DNA from: Aurantibrevibacter sp041747755 | Lineage (GTDB): Bacteria; Bacteroidota; Bacteroidia; Flavobacteriales; Flavobacteriaceae | Length of the DNA: 64,000 bases | Reading direction: 5' to 3' | Assembly: GCA_041747755.1 (NCBI GenBank) | Contig: JBGTEN010000153.1 | Coordinates: 1-64,000 of the forward strand | Shown: positions 7,067 to 14,298 of the stretch, in pieces | How the letters are laid out: the number at the start of each line of letters is the position of its first letter | How positions within the stretch are numbered: the stretch's first letter is position 1 | Program-made: the position numbers and the translations under genes | Notes under the pieces: generated by a model | Told to the model about the DNA's origin: nothing | The model's input: the letters and a program-made list of their open reading frames with translations, nothing else | Databases searched by the model: none

Positions 7067-8284
7067 TTAAAGTTCAACTAACTTCTTATTATAATTATCC
7101 AATATTTCACTAGGCAAGGACTTAAGATATATTTGAGTTGTGGATAAGCGATTGTGACCAAGCATAGCGGAAATGGCTTGTAAAGGAACATCTTGCAGCA
7201 TGGCTTGTGTAGCAAAGCTATGTCGGGATACATATGAGGTTAATCTCTGATCGATACCACATTTTTTGCCAATCTCCTTTAGTCCCATATTATATCTTTT
7301 ACGAGCCCATAGTACATCCTTATACTGGAGTTCAAATGTATTTCGCTTGATAACTGGGAATATGAAATCTGTTTTATTTTTATCCTTGATATAAAAAGAC
7401 AATATTTCCATTAATTGTGGAGTAATCTTTATATCATAGGGCTTTGCGGTTTTTCTCCTGTGAAATTTTATTCTTTGATCCACAATATTCTCAATTTTCA
7501 AAAAGGCCATATCGATAAAGGAAATACCATACAGCATATAAGAGGTCAAGAAATAATTTCGATAATGAAAGAGGCTCTCATTTTCTTCTAATTTTAATAA
7601 AAGAATAGATCTTATACCCTTAATATTTAGTGCTCTTTTTTCAGTAGGTACACTTTTAATTCTATAATGGGTAAATGGGTATGCATCGCCTGAAATAATC
7701 TCGTCTTTTATAGCCTTGTTGAAAATGGAGCGTATAGTTCTCATGTAACAAGAAAGCCCATTTACAGAATTTCCTCTTGAATAGTGAAAGAGCTCAAATT
7801 TTTTAAGCAAGTCATAATTAACCTCGTTAAATTTTAAATCTTTTTTGCCAGTAAATATTCTTAATATTTTTGTTACTGCTATATAGCTGTTGGCATTTCC
7901 ATAACGCTCAGCTTTTTTTAAGTTATCTATGATACTATTGGAATATTCAAAAAATGAATCAAATGAATACTTTGGGACAATTTTATTTTTTAACTGAGAT
8001 ATAGATAGATAACTAAGCTGATCCTTTTTATGTAAATCTTCAATAACATCTAATGCGTTTACTTTTTCAGTCCAAAGATGATTGTTGAATTTGTTAACTT
8101 CTAAGGTCCCCTTAAAGCCTCTTTTTACTTTTTCTTTTTGATCGTCCCAAAATTCTAGCGGAATTGATTTACCTAAACTTATTGAAGTAGTTTTACGAAA
8201 ATGTGTTAATCGTAAAATTATAGGATATGAATTATCTTTTTTCAGCCTTCGGGTATCTAATGAAAGTTTTAAATTGGTGTTCAT
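7067..8284 (-). CDS. tyrosine recombinase / integrase of the tRNA-Ala element
   Basis: A 405-residue site-specific recombinase of the Bacteroidota type: N-terminal arm-binding region, SAM-like core-binding domain (about residues 100-190) and C-terminal catalytic domain. The catalytic Arg of the H/S-x-x-R box (S-R-H-S-F-A-T) is about residue 354, the following His (L-G-H) about 377 and the nucleophile Tyr (Q-I-Y-L-K-S-L) about 386. At the usual place of the first catalytic Arg the sequence reads M-L-Y-G-I-S-F-I-D, without an Arg. The frame extends to a GTG at 8323, but ATG at 8284 gives the expected M-N-T-N-L-K-L-S-L-D start and leaves the arm repeat outside the gene. It lies beside the right att site. 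Confidence 0.93.
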   Translation of the reverse strand: MNTNLKLSLDTRRLKKDNSYPIILRLTHFRKTTSISLGKSIPLEFWDDQKEKVKRGFKGTLEVNKFNNHLWTEKVNALDVIEDLHKKDQLSYLSISQLKNKIVPKYSFDSFFEYSNSIIDNLKKAERYGNANSYIAVTKILRIFTGKKDLKFNEVNYDLLKKFELFHYSRGNSVNGLSCYMRTIRSIFNKAIKDEIISGDAYPFTHYRIKSVPTEKRALNIKGIRSILLLKLEENESLFHYRNYFLTSYMLYGISFIDMAFLKIENIVDQRIKFHRRKTAKPYDIKITPQLMEILSFYIKDKNKTDFIFPVIKRNTFELQYKDVLWARKRYNMGLKEIGKKCGIDQRLTSYVSRHSFATQAMLQDVPLQAISAMLGHNRLSTTQIYLKSLPSEILDNYNKKLVEL

Positions 8285-8304
8285 GATACTCAAATATAAA
8301 AAAA

Positions 8305-8323
8305 ATTTGCACGCAATTTGCAC
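8305..8323 (+). repeat. putative integrase arm sites, right end
   Basis: The same 19 bp as at 2922-2940, with two ATTTGCAC units followed here by GCAAAA. It lies between the integrase start and the nested palindrome at 8331. Confidence 0.65.
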
Positions 8324-8330
8324 GCAAAAT

Positions 8331-8362
8331 TTTGATATTGTTTGATATCAAATAATATCAAA
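8331..8362. promoter_or_regulatory. nested palindrome before the integrase gene
   Basis: Four TTTGATAT-type half sites form a 32-bp near-perfect palindrome. An inner perfect 12-bp dyad (TTTGATATCAAA, 8341-8352) is framed by TTTGATATT (8331-8339) and AATATCAAA (8354-8362). It lies between the arm repeats and the right att site, upstream of the integrase. It could be an operator for integrase expression or an excision-factor site. Confidence 0.6.
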
Positions 8363-8432
8363 ATTTATTAAAACATTGATAATCCATTAATTACAGTGTT
8401 TTTTGGTTTAAATAAATAGGGCTAACATGGTT

Positions 8433-8475
8433 CTGGCAGGCAAGAGGCCACCGGTTCGAATCCGGTATTCTCCAC
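8433..8475 (+). repeat. attR core: 43-bp tRNA-Ala fragment
   Basis: A perfect copy of 2832-2874. It has no 5' half of a tRNA before it, so it is the site duplicate and not a second tRNA gene. It marks the right end of the element. Confidence 0.95.
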
Positions 8476-8487
8476 ATCACTCAGAAA

Positions 8488-8520
8488 AGCCATCCGCCCT
8501 AGCGAATGGTTTTTTATTTT
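8488..8520 (+). terminator. old chromosomal terminator of tRNA-Ala
   Basis: A stem of GCCATCCGC against GCGAATGGT (7 of 9 Watson-Crick pairs plus a G-T), followed by T-rich sequence, lies 13 bases after the att copy. Before integration it would have lain directly behind the tRNA gene. Confidence 0.6.
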
Positions 8521-8670
8521 TTCGACAAACACAATTGTCCTTAAGCCTAAAATTTTCTTTTTAGCCAAAATTAAGGTTATGCTGAGCTTATTTGTACTGA
8601 ATCGAATAGAAATATTCGTGGTTAGAATGATATTTCCTACTTTTAGAATTGTTAAACCACAAACCAATTA

Positions 8671-11600
8671 ATGGCCCTATTCCAGACTTCTGTACTAAAA
8701 AGCTACCTTAAACAATTAGACGATAAAACTGTTCATAAAGCATACGTAAACTATATATCTTATTTTTTCAACATTACCATTCAGGAAAACATAAGAAATG
8801 CTAAGGAAGAGCAGTTTCAGGCTAACTTTTTAAATGAGCTCTTCGTTACTATTTTAGGATATACCTTAAATCCCAATCCGGCTTTTAACCTAACTACCGA
8901 ATTCAAAAATCAGAAAAACAATAGAAAAGCAGATGGTGCTATTTTGTTAAATGGTAATGCCATTGGGGTAATAGAATTAAAAGGAACAAATACCAAAGAT
9001 CTTGAAGGCATCCGTAGACAAGCTTTTGATTACAAGGCGAATCAAAAAGGATGTATTTATGTGGTTACCTCTAATTTTGAGAAGCTACGGTTTTATATTA
9101 ATGATGCTACAGAATTTGAGGAATTTAATCTATTTGAACTCACAGAAGACCGCTTTAGACTTTTATATCTCTGCTTGCAAAAGGACAATGTTCTCAATAA
9201 CCTTCCACTTACTATTAAGGAATCTTCCTTAGTAGAGGAAGAAAAAATAACGAAACGTTTCTATGCTGATTATTCCATTTTTAAAAGGGAACTCTATCGA
9301 GATTTGGTAAAGCAAAATGCAGCACGGTTAAAGAAGTATCAAAAAATAGAACTACAGGAAATTTCGATCAGTAACATTGAAGACAATGAGATGACTCGTT
9401 TAGAAAAGAATGTAAAACTCGGACTCTTTAAGAAATCTCAAAAATTAATAGACCGTTTTCTGTTTATCTTTTTTTCTGAGGATAGAGGTTTATTACCTCC
9501 TAATTCTACCATACAAATATTGGAAAAATGGAAGGCCGATATTGATTTTGGGGATGAACGACCTTTATATGATTTGTTCAAACAATATTTTAATTTCTTG
9601 GATAAGGGAAGACAGGGCACAACCTCACGTGCTGAAATCTATGCCTATAACGGCGGACTTTTTAAGCCTGATTCTGTTTTAGATGGTTTAGAAATAGATA
9701 ATGACCTGCTTTATAAACATGCTTTGCAACTGGCAAAATATGATTTTGAAAGTCAGGTAGATGTAAACATCTTAGGACATATCTTCGAGAATTCCCTAAA
9801 TGAAATAGAGAGCGTAAATGCAGAAATAGAAGGGTCCGATTTTGATAAGCAGAAAAGCAAGCGTAAAAAAGATGGTGTTTTCTATACTCCTAAATACATC
9901 ACCAAATATATTGTGGAGCATACCATCGGGAAATTGTGTGATGAAAAAAAGGTTGCGCTTGGCTTTAGAGAAGAGGAGTATTTTAAAGGACGTACCAAAA
10001 GGCCCAAAGCAAAAATATTGGAGTTGGTACAATTACTGGATGATTATCGGTCTTGGCTGTTGCAGCTCACTATTTGCGACCCTGCTTGCGGCTCTGGGGC
10101 TTTTTTGAACCAAGCCTTAGATTTTTTAATCAAAGAACATCGGTACATAGATGAGCTAAAAGCCAAAATATTAGGTGGCGGCATTGTCTTTAGTGATATT
10201 GAAAATACCATTTTAGAGAATAATATTTATGGGGTAGATCTTAATGAGGAATCGGTAGAGATTGCCAAACTTTCCCTTTGGCTGCGTACTGCCCAGCCCC
10301 GCAGAAAGCTAAACGACCTGAGCAGTAATATTAAATGCGGCAATAGTCTTATAGATGATAAAAGAGTCGCGGGGCACAAAGCATTTGTATGGGAACAGGA
10401 ATTTCCGCAAATCTTCGCCAAAGGTGGTTTTGATGTGGTGATTGGAAATCCACCATATGTAAAACTAGAGACTATTAAAGAGCAATCTCAACAATTAGAA
10501 AAATATGGCTATAGAACCTTTGACAAACGGGGCGATTTATATGTGCTTTTTGTAGAAAAGGGATTTTCTATACTAAAGCCCAAAGGCCTGTTATCTTATA
10601 TTATGCCCAACAAATGGCTTCAAGCAGGTTATGGACAACCATTGCGTTCGTACTTTTTGACCAAGGCATTATTACAATTAATCGACTTTGGAGATATTCA
10701 GATTTTTCAGGGTGCTACAACCTATCCTTTGATTTTTGTAGCAGCCAACAAAGATGCAGAAGAGGAGTTTAAAGTTGCTGTTTTAAAATCTGCTACGGCG
10801 GCAGACTTTCAAACCAATGTCGCATTAAGTTTTGAAAATTATAAAACCAGTACTTTTGATAGTAATACATGGATTATATCTTCTAAAAAGGACAAAGAAC
10901 TTTTAAATAAACTAAATGACAATTTTCTAACAATAAAAGAAGTTGTTCATGGAAATGCTTTACGGGGTGTTCTAACAGGTTTGACAGAAGCTTTTTTAAT
11001 ACCTAAAGATGTGCGGGATAAGTTGGTAAAAGAAGATGAAAAAGCGTCAGATTTCTTGTTTCCTTTTTTACTTGGTCGTGAAGCAAGACCATTTGCCTAC
11101 TCAACGCCCCTAAATTATCTGTTACTTTTTGAAAAAGGATTTACAAAGAGTCAACTGGGAGATTGTAATGAAGAAGATGCATGGTTTTGGCTTCAAAAGC
11201 GGTACCCTTCAATTGCCAAATGGTTATCTCCTTTCGAAACAAAAGCAAAAAAAAGAACTGATAAAGGCGATTATTGGTGGGAGCTGCGTGCGTGCGATTA
11301 TTATTCCGAATTCCAATTACCAAAAATCATGTATCAGGTGTTACAAGTTAAACCATGTTTTATTTATGATGAGCAAGGCTTGTATTGCAATAATTCAATG
11401 TGGATAATACCTACAGAACATAAGGGTTTGGTTGGTGTTTTGAACTCCAAAATGGGCTGGTGGCTAATTACCAAATACTGTACACAAATACAGAATGGTT
11501 GTCAGTTGATATGGAACTACTTTGGGCAAGTACCAATACCTAATCTTAATGGGGAATTAGATAACTTAGTCGAAGATATGATTCGTTTAACAAGGATGCT

Positions 11601-11904
11601 GGACATTCAACTTAATGGATTATTGAATTTGGTTAAATCAAAATTTATTGTAGATAAGTTTAGTAATAAACTGCAAAATTGGCATGAATTAGATTTTTGG
11701 AACTTTAATAAGGAGCTTAAAAAGGAGAAGATTCATTTGTCTTTGGCGGAGGAGGCCGAATGGCTTCCATATTTTACAGAACAAAAAAAGAAAGCTCAAG
11801 ACTTACAAGCTCAAATAGACCGCACCGAAAAAGAAATTGACCAAATGGTTTATGCACTTTATGGGTTAACTGAGGAGGAAATAAAAATTGTAGAAAATAG
11901 TTAG
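8671..11904 (+). CDS. Type IIG restriction-modification enzyme (Eco57I-like)
   Basis: A 1077-residue single-chain enzyme that both cuts DNA and makes N6-methyladenine. The N-terminal nuclease shows the PD-(D/E)XK pattern with Asp88 and Glu102-x-Lys104 (V-I-E-L-K-G). The methyltransferase has F-Y-T-P-K-Y-I near 405, motif I D-P-A-C-G-S-G-A-F at 470-478, the G-V-D-L acidic loop near 521, and the gamma-class motif IV N-P-P-Y at 593-596. The part after about 700 should be the target-recognition domain, ending in a coiled coil. All key residues are present, so it looks active. No separate specificity subunit is seen. The next gene begins 4 bases after its stop. It lies 195 bp outside the right att site. 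Confidence 0.93.
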   Translation: MALFQTSVLKSYLKQLDDKTVHKAYVNYISYFFNITIQENIRNAKEEQFQANFLNELFVTILGYTLNPNPAFNLTTEFKNQKNNRKADGAILLNGNAIGVIELKGTNTKDLEGIRRQAFDYKANQKGCIYVVTSNFEKLRFYINDATEFEEFNLFELTEDRFRLLYLCLQKDNVLNNLPLTIKESSLVEEEKITKRFYADYSIFKRELYRDLVKQNAARLKKYQKIELQEISISNIEDNEMTRLEKNVKLGLFKKSQKLIDRFLFIFFSEDRGLLPPNSTIQILEKWKADIDFGDERPLYDLFKQYFNFLDKGRQGTTSRAEIYAYNGGLFKPDSVLDGLEIDNDLLYKHALQLAKYDFESQVDVNILGHIFENSLNEIESVNAEIEGSDFDKQKSKRKKDGVFYTPKYITKYIVEHTIGKLCDEKKVALGFREEEYFKGRTKRPKAKILELVQLLDDYRSWLLQLTICDPACGSGAFLNQALDFLIKEHRYIDELKAKILGGGIVFSDIENTILENNIYGVDLNEESVEIAKLSLWLRTAQPRRKLNDLSSNIKCGNSLIDDKRVAGHKAFVWEQEFPQIFAKGGFDVVIGNPPYVKLETIKEQSQQLEKYGYRTFDKRGDLYVLFVEKGFSILKPKGLLSYIMPNKWLQAGYGQPLRSYFLTKALLQLIDFGDIQIFQGATTYPLIFVAANKDAEEEFKVAVLKSATAADFQTNVALSFENYKTSTFDSNTWIISSKKDKELLNKLNDNFLTIKEVVHGNALRGVLTGLTEAFLIPKDVRDKLVKEDEKASDFLFPFLLGREARPFAYSTPLNYLLLFEKGFTKSQLGDCNEEDAWFWLQKRYPSIAKWLSPFETKAKKRTDKGDYWWELRACDYYSEFQLPKIMYQVLQVKPCFIYDEQGLYCNNSMWIIPTEHKGLVGVLNSKMGWWLITKYCTQIQNGCQLIWNYFGQVPIPNLNGELDNLVEDMIRLTRMLDIQLNGLLNLVKSKFIVDKFSNKLQNWHELDFWNFNKELKKEKIHLSLAEEAEWLPYFTEQKKKAQDLQAQIDRTEKEIDQMVYALYGLTEEEIKIVENS

Positions 11905-11908
11905 TACA

Positions 11909-12343
11909 ATGGTCAAATCCAAAAAAGAAATTGAGCAATGGAAGGAGTATAGATTATCACTTCTAGAGGAAAAAGGAAAAAGTGATGATGATTTCGAAAA
12001 GTATATCACTTTTATAGCTTCCGGTGGGTTAGGTCTAACATTAACATTCATTGATAATATAAGTCCATTAAAAGAATCAATTTGTGTATGGGTTATAGTG
12101 TTAGGGTGGTTTAGTCTGGCTGCTACGTTATTCGTTAATTTATTATCTCACTACATCTCTAGTGCTAACAATACTAAAACCATTCAAGATATAGATGATG
12201 ATTTGTCTTATGAAAATATTTTAAGTAATATTGATAGACGTAATAAACTCGTATCAAGATTGAATTTGTCATCAATCATTGCTTTAGGCTTAGGAATCTT
12301 GTGTATTTTAATATTTACAAGTATAAACGCATACCATGGCTAA
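11909..12343 (+). CDS. small membrane protein coupled to the Type IIG enzyme
   Basis: A 144-residue protein with a charged, helical N-terminal part (residues 1-33), two hydrophobic segments (about 34-50 and 58-80), a polar central stretch (85-118, D-I-D-D-D-L-S-Y-E-N) and a last membrane segment (about 120-140). I do not recognise a named family. The gene starts 4 bases after the restriction enzyme and its end overlaps the next tiny ORF by 8 bases, so the set is probably one operon. A small multi-pass protein beside a defence enzyme suggests an accessory role, but this is only context. Confidence 0.75.
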   Translation: MVKSKKEIEQWKEYRLSLLEEKGKSDDDFEKYITFIASGGLGLTLTFIDNISPLKESICVWVIVLGWFSLAATLFVNLLSHYISSANNTKTIQDIDDDLSYENILSNIDRRNKLVSRLNLSSIIALGLGILCILIFTSINAYHG

Positions 12344-12461
12344 TAATAATCCAAAGCCTGCACCGAGGCAAACACCGAAACCACAAGCCAAGCCCTCCAC
12401 GCATAGGCAAGGAGACAAAGGTCGATTGACTCCTAAACCACCAATTAACCCTAAAAAATAA
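12336..12461 (+). CDS. 41-residue Pro/Lys-rich peptide
   Basis: ATG at 12336 overlaps the end of the membrane-protein gene and opens a 41-codon frame. The product is rich in Pro, Lys, Arg and Asn (begins M-A-N-N-N-P-K-P-A-P) and is very basic, with no hydrophobic stretch. The stop at 12461 is immediately followed by the ATG of the next small frame. The 8-base overlap and the strict head-to-tail packing argue for translational coupling. I recognise no family. Confidence 0.5.
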   Translation: MANNNPKPAPRQTPKPQAKPSTHRQGDKGRLTPKPPINPKK

Positions 12462-12575
12462 ATGTCAAAAGAGGAAAAAATATCGAAAACTAAAAAAGCC
12501 TATATTGGTTTAGGTAGGACCACCACAAAACCTTCAAACACCCTAAAACCGAAGGAGAAAGGGACTAAAAAGTGA
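12462..12575 (+). CDS. 37-residue basic peptide
   Basis: ATG at 12462 directly follows the previous stop and gives a 37-codon frame with many Lys, Thr and Pro residues (begins M-S-K-E-E-K-I-S-K-T; contains A-Y-I-G-L-G-R-T-T-T). It resembles the preceding peptide in composition but not in sequence. It ends 27 bases before the zinc-ribbon protein gene. It is too short to be certain that it is expressed. Confidence 0.45.
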   Translation: MSKEEKISKTKKAYIGLGRTTTKPSNTLKPKEKGTKK

Positions 12576-12602
12576 TTAGATCTTTTAACAGGAAAAATTA
12601 CT

Positions 12603-13217
12603 ATGGCAGAGTGTGTAAATTGTGGTGCATTTACAAAATTTGAAGAAGGTAGATGTTTTCCGTGTTACCAAAAAGCTAGGAACATTTTTGAATTAGACGA
12701 TGAGGAGATTCAAATCGAAATTAATGGATTGACAGATAAGGAGAGAAATTATCGGTACAACTTGATTAAGGGTAGAATTGCAGAGACTCTCGTCCAAGAA
12801 TTATTTTTAAGCCTGGGTTTTAATGTTTTCCGATATGGTATGGAGAACACCATTCCCGGTATTATGGAATTGTTGAAAGGAGTAAAAAGTGATGTTGCTA
12901 CTGAAATAAAAAGAATGCCAGATTTCGTAATACAAAACCCAAATTCAAACGAAGTCTACTTTGTTGAGGTGAAATTTAGGGGTAGCGGCTCCTTTGCTTT
13001 AAAAGATTTATCGAAAAATTACCCGTATCAAAATGCTTTAATCATAGTTGTAAGCAAAAAGCATATCAAATGTATTAGCGTAGAAGAGTTGAATGAAGGT
13101 AAAGTTATTACAGAATCTTCTAAGAACTATTTAGGTAATCGCAAAGAATTTGAACTCAATAAAGAAGTAATAAAGGAATTCTGTGATTTTGCAACAAAGT
13201 TTTTTGAGGGAGTGTAG
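12603..13217 (+). CDS. zinc-ribbon plus PD-(D/E)XK nuclease-like protein
   Basis: A 204-residue protein. Cys4-x2-Cys7 and Cys18-x2-Cys21 form an N-terminal zinc ribbon. The rest fits a PD-(D/E)XK nuclease fold: G-R-I-A-E with Glu61 in the first helix, P-D at 106-107 (M-P-D-F-V-I) and Glu122-V-Lys124 in the next strand (Y-F-V-E-V-K-F-R). This spacing is typical of small restriction-like or resolvase-like nucleases. No helicase or methylase partner follows. It sits 27 bases behind the two peptides and may belong to the same transcription unit as the Type IIG enzyme. The role is unknown; a defence nuclease is the simplest reading. Confidence 0.7.
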   Translation: MAECVNCGAFTKFEEGRCFPCYQKARNIFELDDEEIQIEINGLTDKERNYRYNLIKGRIAETLVQELFLSLGFNVFRYGMENTIPGIMELLKGVKSDVATEIKRMPDFVIQNPNSNEVYFVEVKFRGSGSFALKDLSKNYPYQNALIIVVSKKHIKCISVEELNEGKVITESSKNYLGNRKEFELNKEVIKEFCDFATKFFEGV

Positions 13218-13309
13218 CTGAGATTATTGGGAAATAAAGTTAAAATGTTGTCATTCAGATAGTTAATATAATATTTTGTTAATAAGTATGTTTCTTAATT
13301 AAAAGTTAT

Positions 13310-13317
13310 TAACTTTG
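13310..13317 (+). promoter_or_regulatory. promoter -7 box for the abiF RNA/gene
   Basis: TAACTTTG matches the Bacteroidota -7 consensus TAnnTTTG. Transcription would start about 5-8 bases further, right at the structured RNA. Confidence 0.6.
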
Positions 13318-13321
13318 TAGT

Positions 13322-13376
13322 AACATGCTTACCCCGCTTCCCGTTGGAACAGCGCGCTCAGGGTAAGCTTTTTATT
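13322..13376 (+). ncRNA. structured RNA upstream of abiF (abiF RNA-like)
   Basis: A compact GC-rich hairpin in AT-rich surroundings. The outer stem GCTTACCC (13327-13334) pairs perfectly with GGGTAAGC (13361-13368). Inside, TTCC (13338-13341) pairs with GGAA (13346-13349) around a CGTT loop, and CGC (13335-13337) can pair with GCG (13352-13354) with a two-base bulge. A T-rich tail (from 13369) follows, like an intrinsic terminator. It begins about 5 bases after a promoter box and ends just before the Abi_2 start codon. A conserved RNA motif called abiF is known upstream of Abi_2 genes; position and form fit, but I could not compare with its covariance model. Confidence 0.75.
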
Positions 13377-13383
13377 TTATTAA

Positions 13384-14298
13384 ATGTCTAAAGTTCCCTA
13401 CCAGAAACCTGCATTGACTTACACGGAGCAGATTCAACAACTACAAAAAAGAGGACTTGTAATCAACAATGTACCAAGGGCTGCCCACTTATTGGAAAGC
13501 ATCAGTTATTACCGGTTAAGCGGTTATTGGTATCCGATGCTTGCCGACAAAAGTAATCACCAATTCAAAGCAAATTCCACTTTTCAATCTGCCTTTCTAC
13601 TGTATTCATTCGATCGAGAATTAAGGGTTTTGATTTTAAGAGAGCTTGAAAAAATCGAAGTTTCAATTCGTGCGAAGATGATTTACCTACTTTCTCATGA
13701 ATATGGTGCTTTTTGGTATCAGGATGCTAATCTTTTTAAAAACCACATTAATCATAGTAAAAGCCTTGGAAGCTTGGAGCATGAATACAATCGTAGTGAT
13801 GAAGAGTTCATAGACGCTTTTTCAAAAAAATATTCCGATTCTTTACCTCCTAGTTGGATGATGCTAGAGATTACTTCTTTTGGAACACTATCATTCTTGT
13901 ATAGTAATTTGAATCCTGGAAAAGTAAAAAGAGATATAGCAAAGCACTTTGGAATAAATGATAAGATTTTTTCATCATGGCTACATAGCATTGTTTATTT
14001 AAGAAACGTTTGTGCTCACCATAGTCGCCTTTGGAATAGGGTTATGAGTATACAGCCCGTAAGACCAAGAAATATTTATAAAACTTGGCTAGAAAACGAT
14101 GGAGTATCAAACAACCGTACTTACTATATACTATCAATCATCATATTCTTGATGCAGACTATAAATCCAACTAATACAATAGTTTCTAGGTTTAAACGGC
14201 TGCTCGAAAAGTATCCAAACGTTGATATATTAGCAATGGGCTTCCCAATAAATTATGAGCTGGAACCACTGTGGTCTTCGGTAAATAGTAGTAAGTAA
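13384..14298 (+). CDS. abiF: Abi_2 / AbiF family HEPN protein (abortive infection)
   Basis: A 304-residue protein of the AbiD/AbiF (Abi_2) family. The N-terminal part has the family pattern L-x-x-I-S-Y-Y-R-L-S-G-Y-W-Y (residues 38-50) and F-D-R-E-L-R-x-L-I-L-x-x-L-E-x-I-E-V-S-I-R (76-96). The putative RNase motif of HEPN domains, R-x4-H, is intact at Arg207-Asn-Val-Cys-Ala-His212, followed by H-x-S-R-L-W-N-R. Such proteins are thought to cleave RNA on phage infection and stop growth. No protein antitoxin is next to it; the structured RNA just upstream is the likely partner. The gene is the last of the defence cluster. Confidence 0.9.
   Translation: MSKVPYQKPALTYTEQIQQLQKRGLVINNVPRAAHLLESISYYRLSGYWYPMLADKSNHQFKANSTFQSAFLLYSFDRELRVLILRELEKIEVSIRAKMIYLLSHEYGAFWYQDANLFKNHINHSKSLGSLEHEYNRSDEEFIDAFSKKYSDSLPPSWMMLEITSFGTLSFLYSNLNPGKVKRDIAKHFGINDKIFSSWLHSIVYLRNVCAHHSRLWNRVMSIQPVRPRNIYKTWLENDGVSNNRTYYILSIIIFLMQTINPTNTIVSRFKRLLEKYPNVDILAMGFPINYELEPLWSSVNSSK

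Larger units (their letters stand above)
2832..8475. mobile_element. small integrative element in the tRNA-Ala 3' end
   Basis: The element is bounded by a 43-bp perfect direct repeat (2832-2874 and 8433-8475) made of the 3' part of tRNA-Ala(GGC). A tyrosine integrase gene lies just inside the right end. A 19-bp sequence holding two ATTTGCAC units is repeated inside both ends (2922-2940, 8305-8323), as expected of integrase arm sites. The element spans about 5.6 kb and carries a terminator for the tRNA, an FtsX-type permease, a 1.4-kb repeat-rich non-coding region and one small ORF. No relaxase, coupling protein or conjugation gene is present, so it is at best mobilisable in trans, or it is decayed. 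Confidence 0.9.

Noticed and set aside
8433..8475. A second tRNA-Ala gene
   Set aside because: Only the 3' part from the anticodon loop on is present, so it cannot fold as a tRNA; it is the att copy.
8422..8667. An 81-codon minus-strand frame ending V-E-N-T-G-F-E-P-V-A-S-C-L-P
   Set aside because: It reads the tRNA-Ala fragment backwards. This type of product is a well-known false protein from antisense tRNA sequence.
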